From: Pseudomonas cremoris
GTDB taxonomy: Bacteria; Pseudomonadota; Gammaproteobacteria; Pseudomonadales; Pseudomonadaceae
DNA length: 64,000 nucleotides
Assembly (NCBI RefSeq): GCF_014230465.1
Contig: NZ_JAAXCY010000009.1
Coordinates: forward strand, 268,132 to 332,131
Direction of reading: 5' to 3'
Positions within the stretch are counted from its first letter, which is position 1. Every line of letters begins with the position of its first letter. The position numbers and the translations under genes are program-made. Under the pieces are notes generated by a model. That model saw nothing but the letters and a program-made list of their open reading frames with translations. It was not told the origin of the DNA and made no database searches. Below are positions 1 through 15,874 of this stretch, one piece after another.

Positions 1-1218
1 ATTCGTCTGATCGATTACCTCGTTGACGAATTCAAGAAAGAAAGCGGCATGAACCTCAAAGGTGACCCGCTGGCGATGCAGCGTCTGAAAGAAGCTGCTG
101 AAAAGGCGAAGATCGAGCTGTCTTCTGCTCAGTCGACCGACGTGAACCTGCCGTACATCACTGCAGACGCTACCGGTCCTAAGCACTTGAACGTGAAGAT
201 CTCGCGCGCCAAGCTGGAAGCGCTGGTTGAAGACCTGGTTCAACGCACCATCGAACCTTGCCGCATCGCGTTGAAAGATTCCGGTATCGACGTGGGTGCT
301 ATCAACGACGTGATCCTGGTGGGCGGTCAGACCCGTATGCCACTGGTTCAGAAGTTGGTAACCGAGTTCTTCGGTAAAGAAGCACGTAAAGACGTGAACC
401 CGGACGAAGCTGTTGCCATGGGTGCTGCTATCCAGGGCGCGGTACTGGCCGGTGACGTGAAAGACGTGTTGCTGCTGGACGTTAGCCCGCTGACCCTGGG
501 TATCGAAACCATGGGTGGCGTGATGACTGCGCTGATCGAGAAAAACACCACGATTCCTACCAAGAAATCGCAAGTGTTCTCGACTGCCGACGACAACCAA
601 GGCGCTGTGACCATTCACGTGCTGCAAGGTGAGCGTAAGCAGGCTGCTCAGAACAAGTCCCTGGGCAAGTTCGACCTGGCCGAGATTCCACCAGCACCAC
701 GTGGCGTGCCACAAATCGAAGTGACCTTCGACATCGACGCCAACGGCATTCTGCACGTAGGCGCGAAAGACAAGGCTACCGGCAAAGAGCAGAAAATCAC
801 GATCAAGGCCAACTCCGGTCTGTCTGATGAAGAAATTCAACAGATGATTCGTGATGCTGAAGCCAACGCTGATGCGGACGCCAAGTTTGCTGAGCTGGCC
901 GGCGCGCGTAACCAGGGCGATGCACTGGTTCACTCGACACGTAAAATGGTCGCTGATGCTGGCGACAAAGTGACTGCCGAGGAGAAGACTGCAATCGAAG
1001 CTGCCGTAGTTGCCCTGGAAGCCGCTATCAAAGGCGACGACAAGGCTGCTATCGAAGCCAAGGTTGAGGAGCTGTCCAAAGTCTCCGCGCCGGTTGCTCA
1101 GAAAATGTACGCCGAACAAGGCCAGCCGGCTGAAGGTGCTGCACAGCAAGCAGAGCCTGAAGCCAAGCACGACGATGTTGTCGATGCCGAGTTCGAAGAA
1201 GTCAAAGACCAGAAGTAA
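1..1218 (+). CDS. dnaK: Chaperone DnaK (Hsp70), 3' part only
   Basis: This is the C-terminal 405 residues or so of Hsp70; the gene's 5' end lies before the window and the frame is open from base 1. It is an ATP-driven cytosolic chaperone that works with DnaJ and GrpE. Visible are the end of the nucleotide-binding domain ([11 protein letters not shown]), the conserved interdomain linker [13 protein letters not shown], the beta substrate-binding domain, the helical lid and the typical acidic tail ending in EFEEVKDQK. There is no frameshift. dnaJ follows on the same strand after 317 bases. Identity is certain; only the start is missing. Confidence 0.98.
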   Translation: MRLIDYLVDEFKKESGMNLKGDPLAMQRLKEAAEKAKIELSSAQSTDVNLPYITADATGPKHLNVKISRAKLEALVEDLVQRTIEPCRIALKDSGIDVGAINDVILVGGQTRMPLVQKLVTEFFGKEARKDVNPDEAVAMGAAIQGAVLAGDVKDVLLLDVSPLTLGIETMGGVMTALIEKNTTIPTKKSQVFSTADDNQGAVTIHVLQGERKQAAQNKSLGKFDLAEIPPAPRGVPQIEVTFDIDANGILHVGAKDKATGKEQKITIKANSGLSDEEIQQMIRDAEANADADAKFAELAGARNQGDALVHSTRKMVADAGDKVTAEEKTAIEAAVVALEAAIKGDDKAAIEAKVEELSKVSAPVAQKMYAEQGQPAEGAAQQAEPEAKHDDVVDAEFEEVKDQK

Positions 1219-1234
1219 GTTGGTCGCCCGGTTG

Positions 1235-1289
1235 ACCGCTATCAAGCGGTGACTGGTAGGATGTCGCCGCGCGGGAGCTTGCTCCCGCG
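1235..1289. repeat. Hairpin plus single REP-like palindrome after dnaK
   Basis: The 317-base gap between dnaK and dnaJ holds a small hairpin (6-bp stem, 1235-1250, no T-tract) and then a palindrome at 1270-1289 whose arms are CGCGGGAGC and GCTCCCGCG around TT. The second resembles the core of Pseudomonas REP elements (GGGAGCTTGCTCCC) but stands alone, without the inverted partner seen in the two REPINs of this window. The rest of the gap (1290-1535) shows nothing I can name. It may carry the dnaJ promoter. Confidence 0.6.
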
Positions 1290-1535
1290 TTGGCGTGTCT
1301 GGGGTATGCGAATTTTTACAGCATGCGACAGCTGTCGGGTGCTGGCGGTGTGATTGGGAAAGCTCCTGCTTCCTGAGCGATATATACCGCGTTTTTTGGC
1401 TGGGTCTCGGCTAAAAGTAGTAACGACCAGGATCGTTGAATTGACGTGAGTTGGGTCCGGGCCTGTATTGGGGCTCAACGAGTTTGGCAAGGCTCAGGAG
1501 GGTCTGGCTGAACGTCCTTAAGAGTGCAAAGACTT

Positions 1536-2660
1536 ATGGCAAAGCGTGACTATTACGTAGTATTGGGTGTGGAGCGCAGCTCCAGCGAGGCGGACCTGAA
1601 GAAGGCTTATCGCCGCCTGGCGATGAAGCACCACCCGGACCGTAATCCGGATAGCAAAGAATCCGAAGAGTTGTTCAAAGAGGCCAACGAGGCCTACGAA
1701 TGCCTGTCTGATCCCAATAAGCGTGCGGCCTACGACCAGTATGGCCATGCCGGTGTCGACCCGAGCATGGGTGGCGGCGGTGCTGGTTTTGGTGGTCAGA
1801 ACTTCTCCGATATCTTCGGTGATGTATTCAGCGACTTCTTCGGCGGTGGCCGTGGTGGTCAGCGTGGTGGTGCCCAGCGTGGCAGTGATCTGCGCTACAC
1901 CCTGGAGCTGAACCTGGAAGAGGCCGTGCGCGGCACTAGCGTCAATATCCGTGTACCGACGCTGGTGAACTGCAAGCCGTGCGATGGTTCGGGGGCCAAG
2001 AAAGGTTCCTCGCCGATTACATGCCCTACGTGTGGCGGTATCGGCCAAGTGCGTATGCAGCAGGGCTTCTTCTCGGTGCAGCAGACCTGCCCGCGTTGCC
2101 ATGGCCAGGGCAAGATCATTTCCGATCCGTGCGACTCCTGCCACGGCGAAGGCCGCGTCGAAGAGTACAAGACTCTTTCGGTGAAAGTGCCGGCGGGTGT
2201 TGATACTGGCGACCGCATTCGTCTGTCGGGCGAAGGCGAGGCGGGTACGCAAGGTGGTCCTACCGGCGACCTGTACGTGGTGATCAATGTGCGTGAGCAC
2301 TCGATCTTCCAGCGTGACGGCAAGCATCTGTTCTGCGAAGTGCCTATCAGCTTTGTCGATGCGGCCCTGGGTGGCGAGCTGGAGATTCCGACTCTTGATG
2401 GTCGGGTGAAGCTCAAGATTCCTGAGGGTACCCAGACCGGCAAGCAGTTCCGTATCCGTGGCAAAGGCGTTGCGCCAGTGCGCGGTGGTGGTGCTGGCGA
2501 CCTGATGTGTCGTGTGGCGGTAGAAACACCGGTCAACCTGAATCGCCGCCAGCGTGAGCTGCTTGAAGAATTCCGCAGCTCGTTGGAGGGTGATGACTCG
2601 CACTCGCCAAAGACCACGGGCTTTTTCGATGGCGTGAAGCGCTTTTTCGGCGACCTGTAA
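1536..2660 (+). CDS. dnaJ: Co-chaperone DnaJ (Hsp40)
   Basis: A 374-residue type I Hsp40 that stimulates DnaK ATPase and hands it unfolded substrates. An N-terminal J domain carries HPD at residues 33-35. It is followed by a Gly/Phe-rich stretch and four zinc-binding CxxCxGxG repeats ([32 protein letters not shown]), then the C-terminal substrate-binding domains. The ATG at 1536 starts the canonical MAKRDYY; the in-frame GTG at 1524 would add four non-conserved residues. dapB begins nine bases after the stop, so the two are probably cotranscribed. Confidence 0.97.
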   Translation: MAKRDYYVVLGVERSSSEADLKKAYRRLAMKHHPDRNPDSKESEELFKEANEAYECLSDPNKRAAYDQYGHAGVDPSMGGGGAGFGGQNFSDIFGDVFSDFFGGGRGGQRGGAQRGSDLRYTLELNLEEAVRGTSVNIRVPTLVNCKPCDGSGAKKGSSPITCPTCGGIGQVRMQQGFFSVQQTCPRCHGQGKIISDPCDSCHGEGRVEEYKTLSVKVPAGVDTGDRIRLSGEGEAGTQGGPTGDLYVVINVREHSIFQRDGKHLFCEVPISFVDAALGGELEIPTLDGRVKLKIPEGTQTGKQFRIRGKGVAPVRGGGAGDLMCRVAVETPVNLNRRQRELLEEFRSSLEGDDSHSPKTTGFFDGVKRFFGDL

Positions 2661-3476
<816 letters not shown>

Positions 3477-3489
3477 TCAGTAGCTAAAT

Positions 3490-3525
3490 CGGGGTCTCAG
3501 GCTTATCCTAAGGCCCCGTTTTTAC
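3490..3525 (+). terminator. Rho-independent terminator after dapB
   Basis: A stem of CGGGGTCT against AGGCCCCG (one G-U pair) with a loop of about a dozen bases, followed directly by a run of five T. It lies 14 bases after the dapB stop and separates dapB from the carA leader. Confidence 0.7.
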
Positions 3526-3576
3526 CCGCTAAGCGACGTCCTGTCGCATTCCCCTGCCTTTAAGGCTCTTTAGCGG

Positions 3577-3605
3577 TGGACCAAAAAAGCCTTTTTCTGT
3601 AAGCT
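3577..3605 (+). promoter_or_regulatory. Possible sigma-70 promoter of carAB
   Basis: TGGACC (3577-3582) and TAAGCT (3600-3605) are 17 bases apart. Both are only partial matches to the consensus. Transcription from here would start near 3612, just before the GTG codons of the leader ORFs and about 40 bases before the attenuator stem. The call rests on spacing and on position ahead of the attenuator. Confidence 0.35.
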
Positions 3606-3652
3606 ACAGCTTTAGTGTGTCCACTAAAAGCGCGCAGAATAATTCAGTGAAC

Positions 3653-3690
3653 AAGCGGGGTGACGTGTCCATACGTCACTCCGCTTTTTT
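3653..3690 (+). promoter_or_regulatory. carA leader attenuator (intrinsic terminator)
   Basis: A 13-bp stem with one G-U pair (3653-3665 with 3674-3686), an 8-base loop and a six-T tract (3685-3690) form a good intrinsic terminator 45 bases before the carA start. There is no gene upstream for it to terminate, so it looks like an attenuator. Two leader ORFs begin ahead of it. GTG at 3615 gives 11 codons with adjacent CGC-AGA Arg codons and stops at 3650, at the foot of the stem. GTG at 3617 gives 40 codons, runs through the stem and stops at 3739, overlapping the carA TTG. From memory, carAB of P. aeruginosa is reported to be controlled by pyrimidines through attenuation and by arginine. Which ORF is translated here is inference. 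Confidence 0.65.
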
Positions 3691-3735
3691 ACAACCTGCG
3701 ATCGCCCTTTCAGGCTTTATTTACGGGAGGTCTTC

Positions 3736-4872
3736 TTGACTAAGCCAGCCATACTCGCCCTTGCTGATGGCAGCATTTTTCGCGGCGAAGCCATTGGAGC
3801 CGACGGTCAAACCGTTGGAGAGGTGGTGTTTAACACCGCCATGACCGGCTATCAGGAAATCCTTACCGATCCTTCCTACGCCCAACAGATCGTTACCCTG
3901 ACCTATCCGCACATCGGCAACACCGGTACTACACCGGAAGACGTCGAGTCTGATCGTGTCTGGTCGGCTGGCCTGGTCATTCGTGACCTGCCATTGGTTG
4001 CGAGCAACTGGCGTAACACGATGTCGCTGTCCGATTACCTGAAAGCCAACAACGTTGTGGCGATCGCCGGTATCGATACGCGCCGCCTGACACGCATCCT
4101 GCGTGAAAAAGGCTCGCAGAACGGCTGCATCATGGTTGGCGACGATATTTCCGAAGCGGCGGCTATCGCTGCAGCCCAGGGTTTCCCTGGCCTGAAAGGC
4201 ATGGACCTGGCGAAAGTCGTCAGCGTCAAAGAGAAGTACGAGTGGCGCTCCACTGTCTGGGACTTGAAGACCGACAGCCACGCGACCATCGAAGCCGCTG
4301 ACTTGCCGTACCACGTTGTGGCCTATGACTACGGCGTTAAGTACAACATTCTGCGCATGCTGGTAGAGCGCGGCTGTCGCGTTACTGTAGTGCCGGCGCA
4401 AACCCCGGCCAGCGATGTGCTGGCACTGCAACCGGATGGCGTGTTCTTGTCCAACGGCCCGGGTGACCCTGAGCCTTGCGACTACGCCATCCAGGCGATC
4501 AAGGAAGTGCTGGAAACCGAGATTCCGGTATTCGGCATTTGTCTTGGTCACCAGCTGCTGGCCCTGGCCTCGGGTGCCAAGACCCTGAAAATGGGCCACG
4601 GCCACCATGGCGCCAACCACCCTGTGCAAGACCTGGACACCGGCGTTGTGATGATCACCAGCCAAAACCACGGTTTTGCGGTGGATGAAGCGACCTTGCC
4701 GAGCAACGTGCGCGCCATTCACAAGTCGCTGTTCGACGGCTCCCTGCAGGGCATCGAGCGCACCGACAAGAGCGCGTTCAGCTTCCAGGGCCACCCTGAA
4801 GCCAGCCCGGGCCCGAACGACGTAGCACCGCTGTTCGACCGTTTCATCAATGAGATGGCCAAGCGACGCTAA
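3736..4872 (+). CDS. carA: Carbamoyl-phosphate synthase small subunit
   Basis: A 378-residue glutaminase subunit that releases ammonia from glutamine and feeds it to CarB for carbamoyl phosphate, the precursor of arginine and pyrimidines. The C-terminal half is a class I amidotransferase: nucleophile Cys269 in FGICLGHQ, and the His/Glu pair in [11 protein letters not shown]. The start is a TTG codon, supported by GGGAGG at 3725-3730 five bases upstream and by the [10 protein letters not shown]-terminus. carB follows after about 105 bases. The extra ORF that sits between carA and carB in P. aeruginosa is absent. Confidence 0.96.
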   Translation: MTKPAILALADGSIFRGEAIGADGQTVGEVVFNTAMTGYQEILTDPSYAQQIVTLTYPHIGNTGTTPEDVESDRVWSAGLVIRDLPLVASNWRNTMSLSDYLKANNVVAIAGIDTRRLTRILREKGSQNGCIMVGDDISEAAAIAAAQGFPGLKGMDLAKVVSVKEKYEWRSTVWDLKTDSHATIEAADLPYHVVAYDYGVKYNILRMLVERGCRVTVVPAQTPASDVLALQPDGVFLSNGPGDPEPCDYAIQAIKEVLETEIPVFGICLGHQLLALASGAKTLKMGHGHHGANHPVQDLDTGVVMITSQNHGFAVDEATLPSNVRAIHKSLFDGSLQGIERTDKSAFSFQGHPEASPGPNDVAPLFDRFINEMAKRR

Positions 4873-4977
4873 CTGAGTGGCTAGCAGGCGGCCCCGAACC
4901 TCGGTGGCCCCTGCAGGCTCTTCAAAGATTGTTCAAGACGGCTTGCCGACTGACCTGCGGATTTGAGTGACAAACCC

Positions 4978-8195
<3,218 letters not shown>

Positions 8196-8199
<4 letters not shown>

Positions 8200-8672
8200 C
8201 CAAATACCCAATGACCGTCCAGGGCTTCAAGGCCCTGGAAGAGGAGCACGCCCATCTGACCAAGGTCGTCCGTCCGAAGCTGAGCCAGGACATCGGTACG
8301 GCCCGCGAGTTGGGTGACTTGAAGGAGAACGCCGAATACCACGCTGCTCGCGAGCAGCAGGGTATGGTCGAGGCGCGGATCCGTGACATTGAAGGCCGCC
8401 TGCAGAACTCGGTGGTCATCGACGTCACGACCATTCCGAAGACCGGCAAGGTGATTTTCGGCACTACCGTGGAAATCGCCAACGTGGAGACTGACGAAAG
8501 TGTGGTCTACCACATCGTTGGTGAGGACGAGGCTGACTTCAAGCTCGGCAAGATCTCTGTTGGTTCGCCGCTCGCCCGCGCCTTGATTGCCAAGGAAGAG
8601 GGTGATGTTGTGGCCGTGAAAACGCCTGGTGGCGTGATCGAGTACGAGATTGTCGAAGTTCGTCACGTCTGA
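8196..8672 (+). CDS. greA: Transcript cleavage factor GreA
   Basis: A 158-residue factor that enters the RNA polymerase secondary channel and rescues backtracked complexes by stimulating transcript cleavage. The N-terminal coiled coil carries the acidic tip residues Asp41 and Glu44 in [11 protein letters not shown]. The C-terminal FKBP-like domain ends [11 protein letters not shown]. It overlaps the carB stop by four bases, so translation is probably coupled. Confidence 0.97.
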
Positions 8673-8677
8673 AAGGC

Positions 8678-8700
8678 GGCGCCCGCTACGTGCGGGCGCC
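8678..8700 (+). promoter_or_regulatory. Perfect hairpin between SD and start codon of the next gene
   Basis: GGCGCCCGC (8678-8686) pairs perfectly with GCGGGCGCC (8692-8700) around a TACGT loop. An SD-like AAAGG lies at 8672-8676 and the ATG follows immediately at 8701. There is no T-tract, so it is a poor terminator. Folded, it would bring the SD close to the start codon; unfolded, the spacing of 24 bases is too long. Confidence 0.6.
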
Positions 8701-9105
8701 ATGCTTTGGCAGCTCTCCCAGATGCTTTGGGTGGGTGGCCTGTGGTTGCTGCACATTGGTGTTTTGCCGGCGCTGGGCCTGATTGGCCTGGCACCGTTGC
8801 TGATCGATGAGATCGACGGATTACTGAGTGCGTTGCTGGTGGGTTTTGCGGCGGCGTGCGTGATGGTCCAGGCGTTGGTGCTGGTCAAGGCTGAAGGCTT
8901 GGGAAGTTTGTGGCGGGATATTCGCGGGCAACTGCTGTTGATGGCGCTGTATGCGTGTGCAATGTATTGCGTTGTGCATGTCTGGCTGCCGGAAGCGTTG
9001 CGCTGGCAGTTATTCAGCTATCTTGTGCTAGGGTTCTCCGGCTTGGTGTTGGTTATGCAGCCAGCACCGGGATGGAGTGGCAGGGCGCGCGAAGCACGCC
9101 CGTGA
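8701..9105 (+). CDS. Small inner-membrane protein, conserved hypothetical
   Basis: A 134-residue hydrophobic protein with about four predicted membrane segments (roughly residues 5-30, 40-62, 75-98, 104-122) and a short basic tail. The corresponding locus of P. aeruginosa also has an uncharacterised membrane protein between greA and the yhbY homologue. The ATG at 8701 starts MLWQLSQMLWVGG; an in-frame TTG at 8650 inside greA would add a hydrophilic, non-conserved stretch. Translation may depend on the hairpin that abuts the ATG. Function unknown. Confidence 0.75.
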   Translation: MLWQLSQMLWVGGLWLLHIGVLPALGLIGLAPLLIDEIDGLLSALLVGFAAACVMVQALVLVKAEGLGSLWRDIRGQLLLMALYACAMYCVVHVWLPEALRWQLFSYLVLGFSGLVLVMQPAPGWSGRAREARP

Positions 9106-9114
9106 CCCTTTGAA

Positions 9115-9423
9115 TCATTTGAAGCGATGAACGTTCGACAGTTGCTTGTTGACGCTGAAGTTCTTGCGATACAGCAGCGCCATCTTGCCGATGACCTGGA
9201 CCAGGTCTGCTTTGCCAACCTTGCATAGTTCTGCAATGGCAGCCAGGCGTGCTTCGCGGTCGAGGATGTTGACCTTGATCTTGATCAGTTCGTGATCGTT
9301 CAGTGCGCGTTCGAATTCGGCTAACACACCCTCAGTCAAACCGTTGTCTGCCACAATCAGAACTGGTTTCAGATGGTGGCCAATGGATTTGTACTGTTTC
9401 TTCTGCTCTTGAGTGAGCGGCAT
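9115..9423 (-). CDS. yhbY: YhbY-type ribosome-associated RNA-binding protein
   Basis: A 102-residue protein with one CRS1-YhbY (CRM) RNA-binding domain: the N-terminal MPLTQEQKKQYKSIGHHL and the GKADLVQVIGKMALLYRK segment. In E. coli the family associates with pre-50S particles. It is the only gene read from the minus strand in the first 26 kb. It ends nine bases from the preceding membrane-protein gene (convergent) and its start faces rlmE (divergent). Confidence 0.92.
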   Translation of the reverse strand: MPLTQEQKKQYKSIGHHLKPVLIVADNGLTEGVLAEFERALNDHELIKIKVNILDREARLAAIAELCKVGKADLVQVIGKMALLYRKNFSVNKQLSNVHRFK

Positions 9424-9529
9424 AATCTGACCCCTGCGTCTGATCTTGTAAAAAGCGGCGGCCAGTTTACCCGAGCGAGTCCGGGACCGCCCAGTTAATC
9501 ACGACCCGTTTTATTTTTCGAGGTGGCCC

Positions 9530-10180
9530 GTGGCCCGTTCCAAAACTAGTCTTAAGTGGCTGCAAGAGCATTTCAACGATCCTTACGTCAAAAAGGCGCA
9601 GAAGGACGGTTACCGTTCCCGGGCCAGCTACAAATTGCTGGAGCTTCAGGACAAGGACAAATTGTTTCGCCCTGGCATGAGTGTGATCGACCTGGGTGCC
9701 GCCCCGGGTGGCTGGTCCCAGGTGGCCAGTCGTCTGATTGGTGGGCAAGGTCGTTTGATCGCCTCTGACATCCTTGAGATGGACAGCATCCCGGACGTGA
9801 CCTTTGTGCACGGCGACTTTACCCAGGACGCCGTATTGGCAGAGATCCTGGAAGCTGTGGGAAATTCGCAGGTAGACCTTGTGATTTCCGACATGGCCCC
9901 CAATATGAGTGGATTACCGGCCGTTGATATGCCGCGAGCCATGTTCCTGTGCGAATTAGCATTGGATCTGGCGGGGCGGGTATTGCGTCCGGGTGGTGAT
10001 TTCCTGGTCAAGGTCTTCCAGGGTGAGGGCTTCGACGAGTACCACAAGAACATCCGCAAGCTGTTCGATAAGGTGCAGATGCGCAAACCGGACTCTTCCC
10101 GGGACCGGTCTCGCGAGCAATATCTGTTGGCGCGGGGGTTCCGCGGCATTGAAGGCGCTGCCAGCGATGAGCGTCTTTGA
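9530..10180 (+). CDS. rlmE: 23S rRNA 2'-O-methyltransferase (FtsJ/RrmJ)
   Basis: A 216-residue SAM-dependent enzyme that methylates the 2'-O of a uridine in the A loop of 23S rRNA. The K-D-K-E catalytic set is visible as Lys35, Asp121, Lys161 and Glu196, with the SAM-binding [11 protein letters not shown] at 54-64. The start is GTG at 9530 with GAGGTGG just upstream and a MARSKTSL N-terminus as in relatives. It precedes ftsH, as in many proteobacteria. Confidence 0.96.
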   Translation: MARSKTSLKWLQEHFNDPYVKKAQKDGYRSRASYKLLELQDKDKLFRPGMSVIDLGAAPGGWSQVASRLIGGQGRLIASDILEMDSIPDVTFVHGDFTQDAVLAEILEAVGNSQVDLVISDMAPNMSGLPAVDMPRAMFLCELALDLAGRVLRPGGDFLVKVFQGEGFDEYHKNIRKLFDKVQMRKPDSSRDRSREQYLLARGFRGIEGAASDERL

Positions 10181-10371
10181 AGGTTTGAGGGGAGTCGATA
10201 GGTTTTTTTATATCGCTTTCGTCACGAAGCTTTACGAATATTGTGTAGTCAAAGTTTCACAAAGGGTTACAGACGGCGCCTGCCAGAGTTGTAGGTAATG
10301 TAGTAAGTTAGGCCGGTGAATATCATGCGAAGCGCGCGCCAGTAGCGGAGCTTGCTTCAGAGGGTAGTTAA

Positions 10372-12291
<1,920 letters not shown>

Positions 12292-12299
12292 GGTTTGAA

Positions 12300-13151
12300 A
12301 TGACTTCTGTGTTGTCCTCAACCCGGTTGCCTTGCGGCAACCGGGTTCTTGATTTGGCCCATACGCATGTCATGGGCATTCTCAACGTAACCCCCGACTC
12401 CTTTTCCGATGGCGGCCGCTTCGCTCAGCTTGATGCTGCGCTGCGTCATGCCGAGGCTATGGTGCTGGCGGGCGCAACCTTGATTGATGTGGGTGGCGAG
12501 TCCACCCGGCCGGGTGCGCGCGTGGTTTCTCCTCTGGAGGAGCTTGAGCGGGTTGCCCCGATTGTCGAGCGCATTGCCCTTGAGTTGGATGTGATCATTT
12601 CAGTGGATACTTCTACGCCCTCAGTGATGCGCGAAACGGCGCGCCTGGGTGCGGGGTTGATCAACGATGTGCGCTCATTGCAGCGTGATGGTGCCCTGGA
12701 CGCTGCTGCCGCTACAGGCTTGCCAGTTTGTCTGATGCATATGCTGGGGGAGCCCGGGAATATGCAGGACAGTCCGCACTACGACGATCTACTGGGTGAT
12801 GTGAGCGGGTTTCTTGCCGAGCGAGTTGCTCAGTGTGCCCGGGTGGGAATTGCTCCCGAGAAAATCATTCTCGATCCCGGGTTTGGCTTCGCGAAGACAT
12901 TGCAGCACAATTTGAGTCTGTTCAAACACATGGAATCCCTGCATGCCCTGGGCCGGCCGTTATTGGTCGGGGTTTCGCGCAAGAGCATGATAGGGCTGGC
13001 CTTGAATCGTCCGGTGGGTGAGCGGCTGTATGGTGGTCTCGCGCTTGCAGCGCTTGCGGTGACCAAGGGTGCGCGTATCTTGCGTGTACATGATGTTGCC
13101 GAGACCGTGGATGTGGTGCGCATGATCGCCGCCGTAGAATCAGCCCAATAA
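12300..13151 (+). CDS. folP: Dihydropteroate synthase
   Basis: A 283-residue TIM-barrel enzyme that joins dihydropterin pyrophosphate and p-aminobenzoate in folate synthesis; it is the sulfonamide target. Diagnostic motifs are [14 protein letters not shown] (pterin-pyrophosphate loop), GGESTRPGA and [10 protein letters not shown]. It starts eight bases after ftsH and runs into glmM with a 16-base gap, so it belongs to the ftsH-folP-glmM group. Confidence 0.96.
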   Translation: MTSVLSSTRLPCGNRVLDLAHTHVMGILNVTPDSFSDGGRFAQLDAALRHAEAMVLAGATLIDVGGESTRPGARVVSPLEELERVAPIVERIALELDVIISVDTSTPSVMRETARLGAGLINDVRSLQRDGALDAAAATGLPVCLMHMLGEPGNMQDSPHYDDLLGDVSGFLAERVAQCARVGIAPEKIILDPGFGFAKTLQHNLSLFKHMESLHALGRPLLVGVSRKSMIGLALNRPVGERLYGGLALAALAVTKGARILRVHDVAETVDVVRMIAAVESAQ

Positions 13152-13167
13152 GAATGATGGAGCGCTT

Positions 13168-14505
13168 ATGACTAAAAAATACTTTGGCACCGACGGAATC
13201 CGTGGTCGGGTCGGCGAATTTCCGATTACTCCTGATTTTATGCTCAAGCTAGGTTGGGCGGCAGGTATGGCGTTCCGTAGCATGGGCGCCTGCCGCATCC
13301 TGGTAGGGAAGGACACGCGCATTTCGGGCTATATGTTCGAGTCTGCATTGGAGGCTGGTTTGTCTGCTGCCGGTGCTGACGTAATGCTGTTGGGGCCGAT
13401 GCCAACGCCAGCGATCGCCTACCTGACACGTACCTTTCACGCTGAGGCGGGCATTGTGATCAGTGCGTCGCACAATCCTCATGATGATAACGGTATCAAG
13501 TTCTTCTCGGGCCAAGGCACCAAGTTGCCTGACGAGATCGAACTGATGATCGAGGAATTGTTGGACGCGCCGATGACGGTCGTGGATTCCAGCAAGCTCG
13601 GCAAAGTGTCGCGCATCAACGATGCTTCGGGTCGCTACATTGAGTTCTGCAAGAGCAGCGTGCCGAGCAGCACCAGTTTCGCGGGCTTGAAGCTTGTAGT
13701 CGACTGCGCCCACGGCGCGACCTACAAGGTGGCGCCAAGTGTGTTCAAGGAGTTGGGCGCGCAGGTGACGGTTTTGTCGGCCCAGCCAGATGGTTTGAAC
13801 ATCAACGAAAACTGCGGCTCGACCCATATGGAGCAATTGCAGGCGGCTGTATTGGCCGAGCATGCTGATTTGGGTATCGCGTTCGATGGTGACGGCGACC
13901 GCGTGTTGATGGTTGACCAGACAGGCGCGATTGTCGACGGTGATGAACTGCTGTTCATTATTGCTCGTGACATGCATGAGCGTAACAAGCTGCAGGGCGG
14001 TGTCGTCGGGACCCTGATGAGTAATCTGGGCTTGGAGCTCGCCCTGGCGGATTTGGGGATTCCTTTTGTGCGTGCGAACGTGGGTGACCGCTATGTCATC
14101 GCAGAGCTGCTTGAGCGCAACTGGCTGGTGGGTGGTGAGAACTCCGGGCATGTAGTCTGCTTCCAGCACACCACTACCGGTGACGCGATTATTGCGGCGC
14201 TGCAGGTGCTGATGGCGCTTCGGACTCGCGGCGAGAGTTTGGCTCAGGCGCGCCAAGCGTTTCGCAAGTGTCCTCAAGTGCTGCTCAACGTACGCTTCGC
14301 TGGCGGCGAAAACCCAATCGATCATCCTGCTGTCAAGGAAGCGTGCGAGCGCGTGACCCTTGCCATGGCTGGGCGTGGGCGAGTGCTGCTGCGCAAGTCC
14401 GGCACAGAGCCTTTGGTGCGCGTTATGGTCGAGGGCGACGACGAAACACAGGTTCGCGGCCATGCAGAAGACCTGGCAAAACTAGTAACTGAAGTTTGCG
14501 CCTGA
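13168..14505 (+). CDS. glmM: Phosphoglucosamine mutase
   Basis: A 445-residue enzyme that interconverts glucosamine 6- and 1-phosphate on the way to UDP-GlcNAc for peptidoglycan and LPS. The phosphoserine loop [16 protein letters not shown] has Ser101 as phosphoryl carrier. The metal loop FDGDGDR and the C-terminal phosphate-binding [12 protein letters not shown] are intact. A good ribosome site (GGAGCG) precedes the ATG. Confidence 0.97.
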   Translation: MTKKYFGTDGIRGRVGEFPITPDFMLKLGWAAGMAFRSMGACRILVGKDTRISGYMFESALEAGLSAAGADVMLLGPMPTPAIAYLTRTFHAEAGIVISASHNPHDDNGIKFFSGQGTKLPDEIELMIEELLDAPMTVVDSSKLGKVSRINDASGRYIEFCKSSVPSSTSFAGLKLVVDCAHGATYKVAPSVFKELGAQVTVLSAQPDGLNINENCGSTHMEQLQAAVLAEHADLGIAFDGDGDRVLMVDQTGAIVDGDELLFIIARDMHERNKLQGGVVGTLMSNLGLELALADLGIPFVRANVGDRYVIAELLERNWLVGGENSGHVVCFQHTTTGDAIIAALQVLMALRTRGESLAQARQAFRKCPQVLLNVRFAGGENPIDHPAVKEACERVTLAMAGRGRVLLRKSGTEPLVRVMVEGDDETQVRGHAEDLAKLVTEVCA

Positions 14506-14571
14506 ATTCGGCTTGCCAGTGATGATGTGGTTGGGTAACATCTGCGCCCACTTTGACCGACGAGGTACAGC

Positions 14572-15327
14572 ATGCGTCGCACTATGGTAGCTGGTAACTG
14601 GAAGATGCACGGTACCCGCGCCAGTGTCGCTGAGCTGATCAATGGCCTTCGTCACTTGGCCTTGCCTGGCGGTGTTGATATCGCGGTTTTCCCGCCTTGC
14701 TTGCATATCACCCAGGTGGTTGATGGCTTGAAGGGTAAGTCGATTCAGGTCGGCGCGCAGAATTCTGCGGTGGAAGCCATGCAAGGTGCGTTGACCGGTG
14801 AGGTTGCGCCGAGTCAGCTGGTTGATGCGGGTTGTTCCTATGTGCTTGTCGGGCACTCCGAGCGTCGTCAGATGATGGGCGAGCGTGATGGGACACTCAA
14901 TCGCAAGTTCGCAGCGGCACAGGCTTGTGGCTTGATTCCAGTGTTGTGCATAGGGGAGACCCTTGAGCAGCGTGAATCAGGCAAAACTCTAGAAGTTGTC
15001 TCGCGTCAGCTGGGCAGCATCATCGAGGAGCTGGGTGTTGGTGCGTTTGCAAAGGCAGTAATTGCTTACGAGCCGGTCTGGGCCATTGGTACTGGGCTGA
15101 CTGCTACACCGCAACAAGCGCAGGATGTGCACGCAGCCATCCGCGCTCAGTTGGCGGCAGAGAATTCTGAAGTCGCACAAGGTGTGCGTCTTCTATACGG
15201 CGGCAGCGTGAAGGCGGCCAATGCGGTCGAACTGTTCGGCATGCCGGATATCGATGGGGGGCTCATTGGTGGAGCTTCCCTGAATGCAGATGAGTTCGGT
15301 GCGATCTGTCGCGCCGCGGGAAACTGA
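14572..15327 (+). CDS. tpiA: Triose-phosphate isomerase
   Basis: A 251-residue glycolytic TIM-barrel enzyme interconverting dihydroxyacetone phosphate and glyceraldehyde 3-phosphate. NWKMHG near the N-terminus carries the catalytic Lys, VGHSERR the electrophilic His, and [11 protein letters not shown] the catalytic Glu and loop 6. GGS phosphate-binding residues are present in [12 protein letters not shown]. secG starts four bases after the stop. Confidence 0.97.
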   Translation: MRRTMVAGNWKMHGTRASVAELINGLRHLALPGGVDIAVFPPCLHITQVVDGLKGKSIQVGAQNSAVEAMQGALTGEVAPSQLVDAGCSYVLVGHSERRQMMGERDGTLNRKFAAAQACGLIPVLCIGETLEQRESGKTLEVVSRQLGSIIEELGVGAFAKAVIAYEPVWAIGTGLTATPQQAQDVHAAIRAQLAAENSEVAQGVRLLYGGSVKAANAVELFGMPDIDGGLIGGASLNADEFGAICRAAGN

Positions 15328-15331
15328 AAAA

Positions 15332-15715
15332 ATGCTGGAAACAGTCGTAGTCGTTTTTCATCTGTTGGCTGCCCTGGGCGTAGTTGCCCTGGTTTTGTTG
15401 CAACAGGGTAAAGGTGCGGATGCTGGTGCGTCTTTCGGTGCAGGTGCTTCAAATACTGTGTTCGGAAGCCAAGGTTCCTCTACCTTTCTTAGTAAGTTTA
15501 CTGCTATACTTGCCGCCGGTTTCTTCATAACCAGCTTGGGGTTAGGTTACTTTGCTAAAGAGAAGGCTCATGTGCTGACTCAAGTAGGTTTGCCAAACCC
15601 AGCAGTGTTGGAAGTACCAAAAGCAAAACCGGCTTCTGATGATGTCCCGGTGCTTCAAGAGCAAAAGTCGGCTACTCCAGCGACTGACGTACCTCCAGCT
15701 CAAGAGCAAAAGTAA
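15332..15715 (+). CDS. secG: Protein translocase subunit SecG
   Basis: A 127-residue accessory subunit of the SecYEG translocon. Two membrane helices (about residues 1-21 and 53-72) flank a Gly/Ala-rich cytosolic loop ([21 protein letters not shown]), typical of SecG. The C-terminal tail is Pro/Ala/Lys-rich and repeats EQK. The start is ATG 15332, just after the tpiA stop; the longer frame from 15284 overlaps tpiA. No terminator precedes tRNA-Leu, so read-through into the tRNA is possible. Confidence 0.94.
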   Translation: MLETVVVVFHLLAALGVVALVLLQQGKGADAGASFGAGASNTVFGSQGSSTFLSKFTAILAAGFFITSLGLGYFAKEKAHVLTQVGLPNPAVLEVPKAKPASDDVPVLQEQKSATPATDVPPAQEQK

Positions 15716-15737
15716 GAAGGGTTTTAAACGCTGTATT

Positions 15738-15823
15738 GCCGAGGTGGTGGAATTGGTAGACACGCAACCTTGAGGTGGTTGTGCCCATAGGGTGTAGGGG
15801 TTCGAGTCCCCTTCTCGGTACCA
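15738..15823 (+). tRNA. tRNA-Leu(GAG)
   Basis: An 86-base class II tRNA beginning GCCGAGG and ending CTCGGTACCA. The anticodon stem CAACC/GGTTG encloses the loop TTGAGGT, giving anticodon GAG. It has a long variable arm and the TTCGAGT T-loop. The CCA end is encoded. The acceptor stem closes with a G-U pair at position 1-72. It lies 22 bases after secG. Confidence 0.95.
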
Positions 15824-15834
15824 ATTATCAGGAG

Positions 15835-15857
15835 AGCCCGCTGTTGCGGGCTTTCTT
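15835..15857 (+). terminator. Terminator after tRNA-Leu
   Basis: AGCCCGC and GCGGGCT pair around a TGTT loop, followed by TTCTT. It ends the transcript carrying tRNA-Leu and separates it from the initiator tRNA promoter. Confidence 0.8.
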
Positions 15858-15874
15858 GTAGGTGGAAGGTTACA

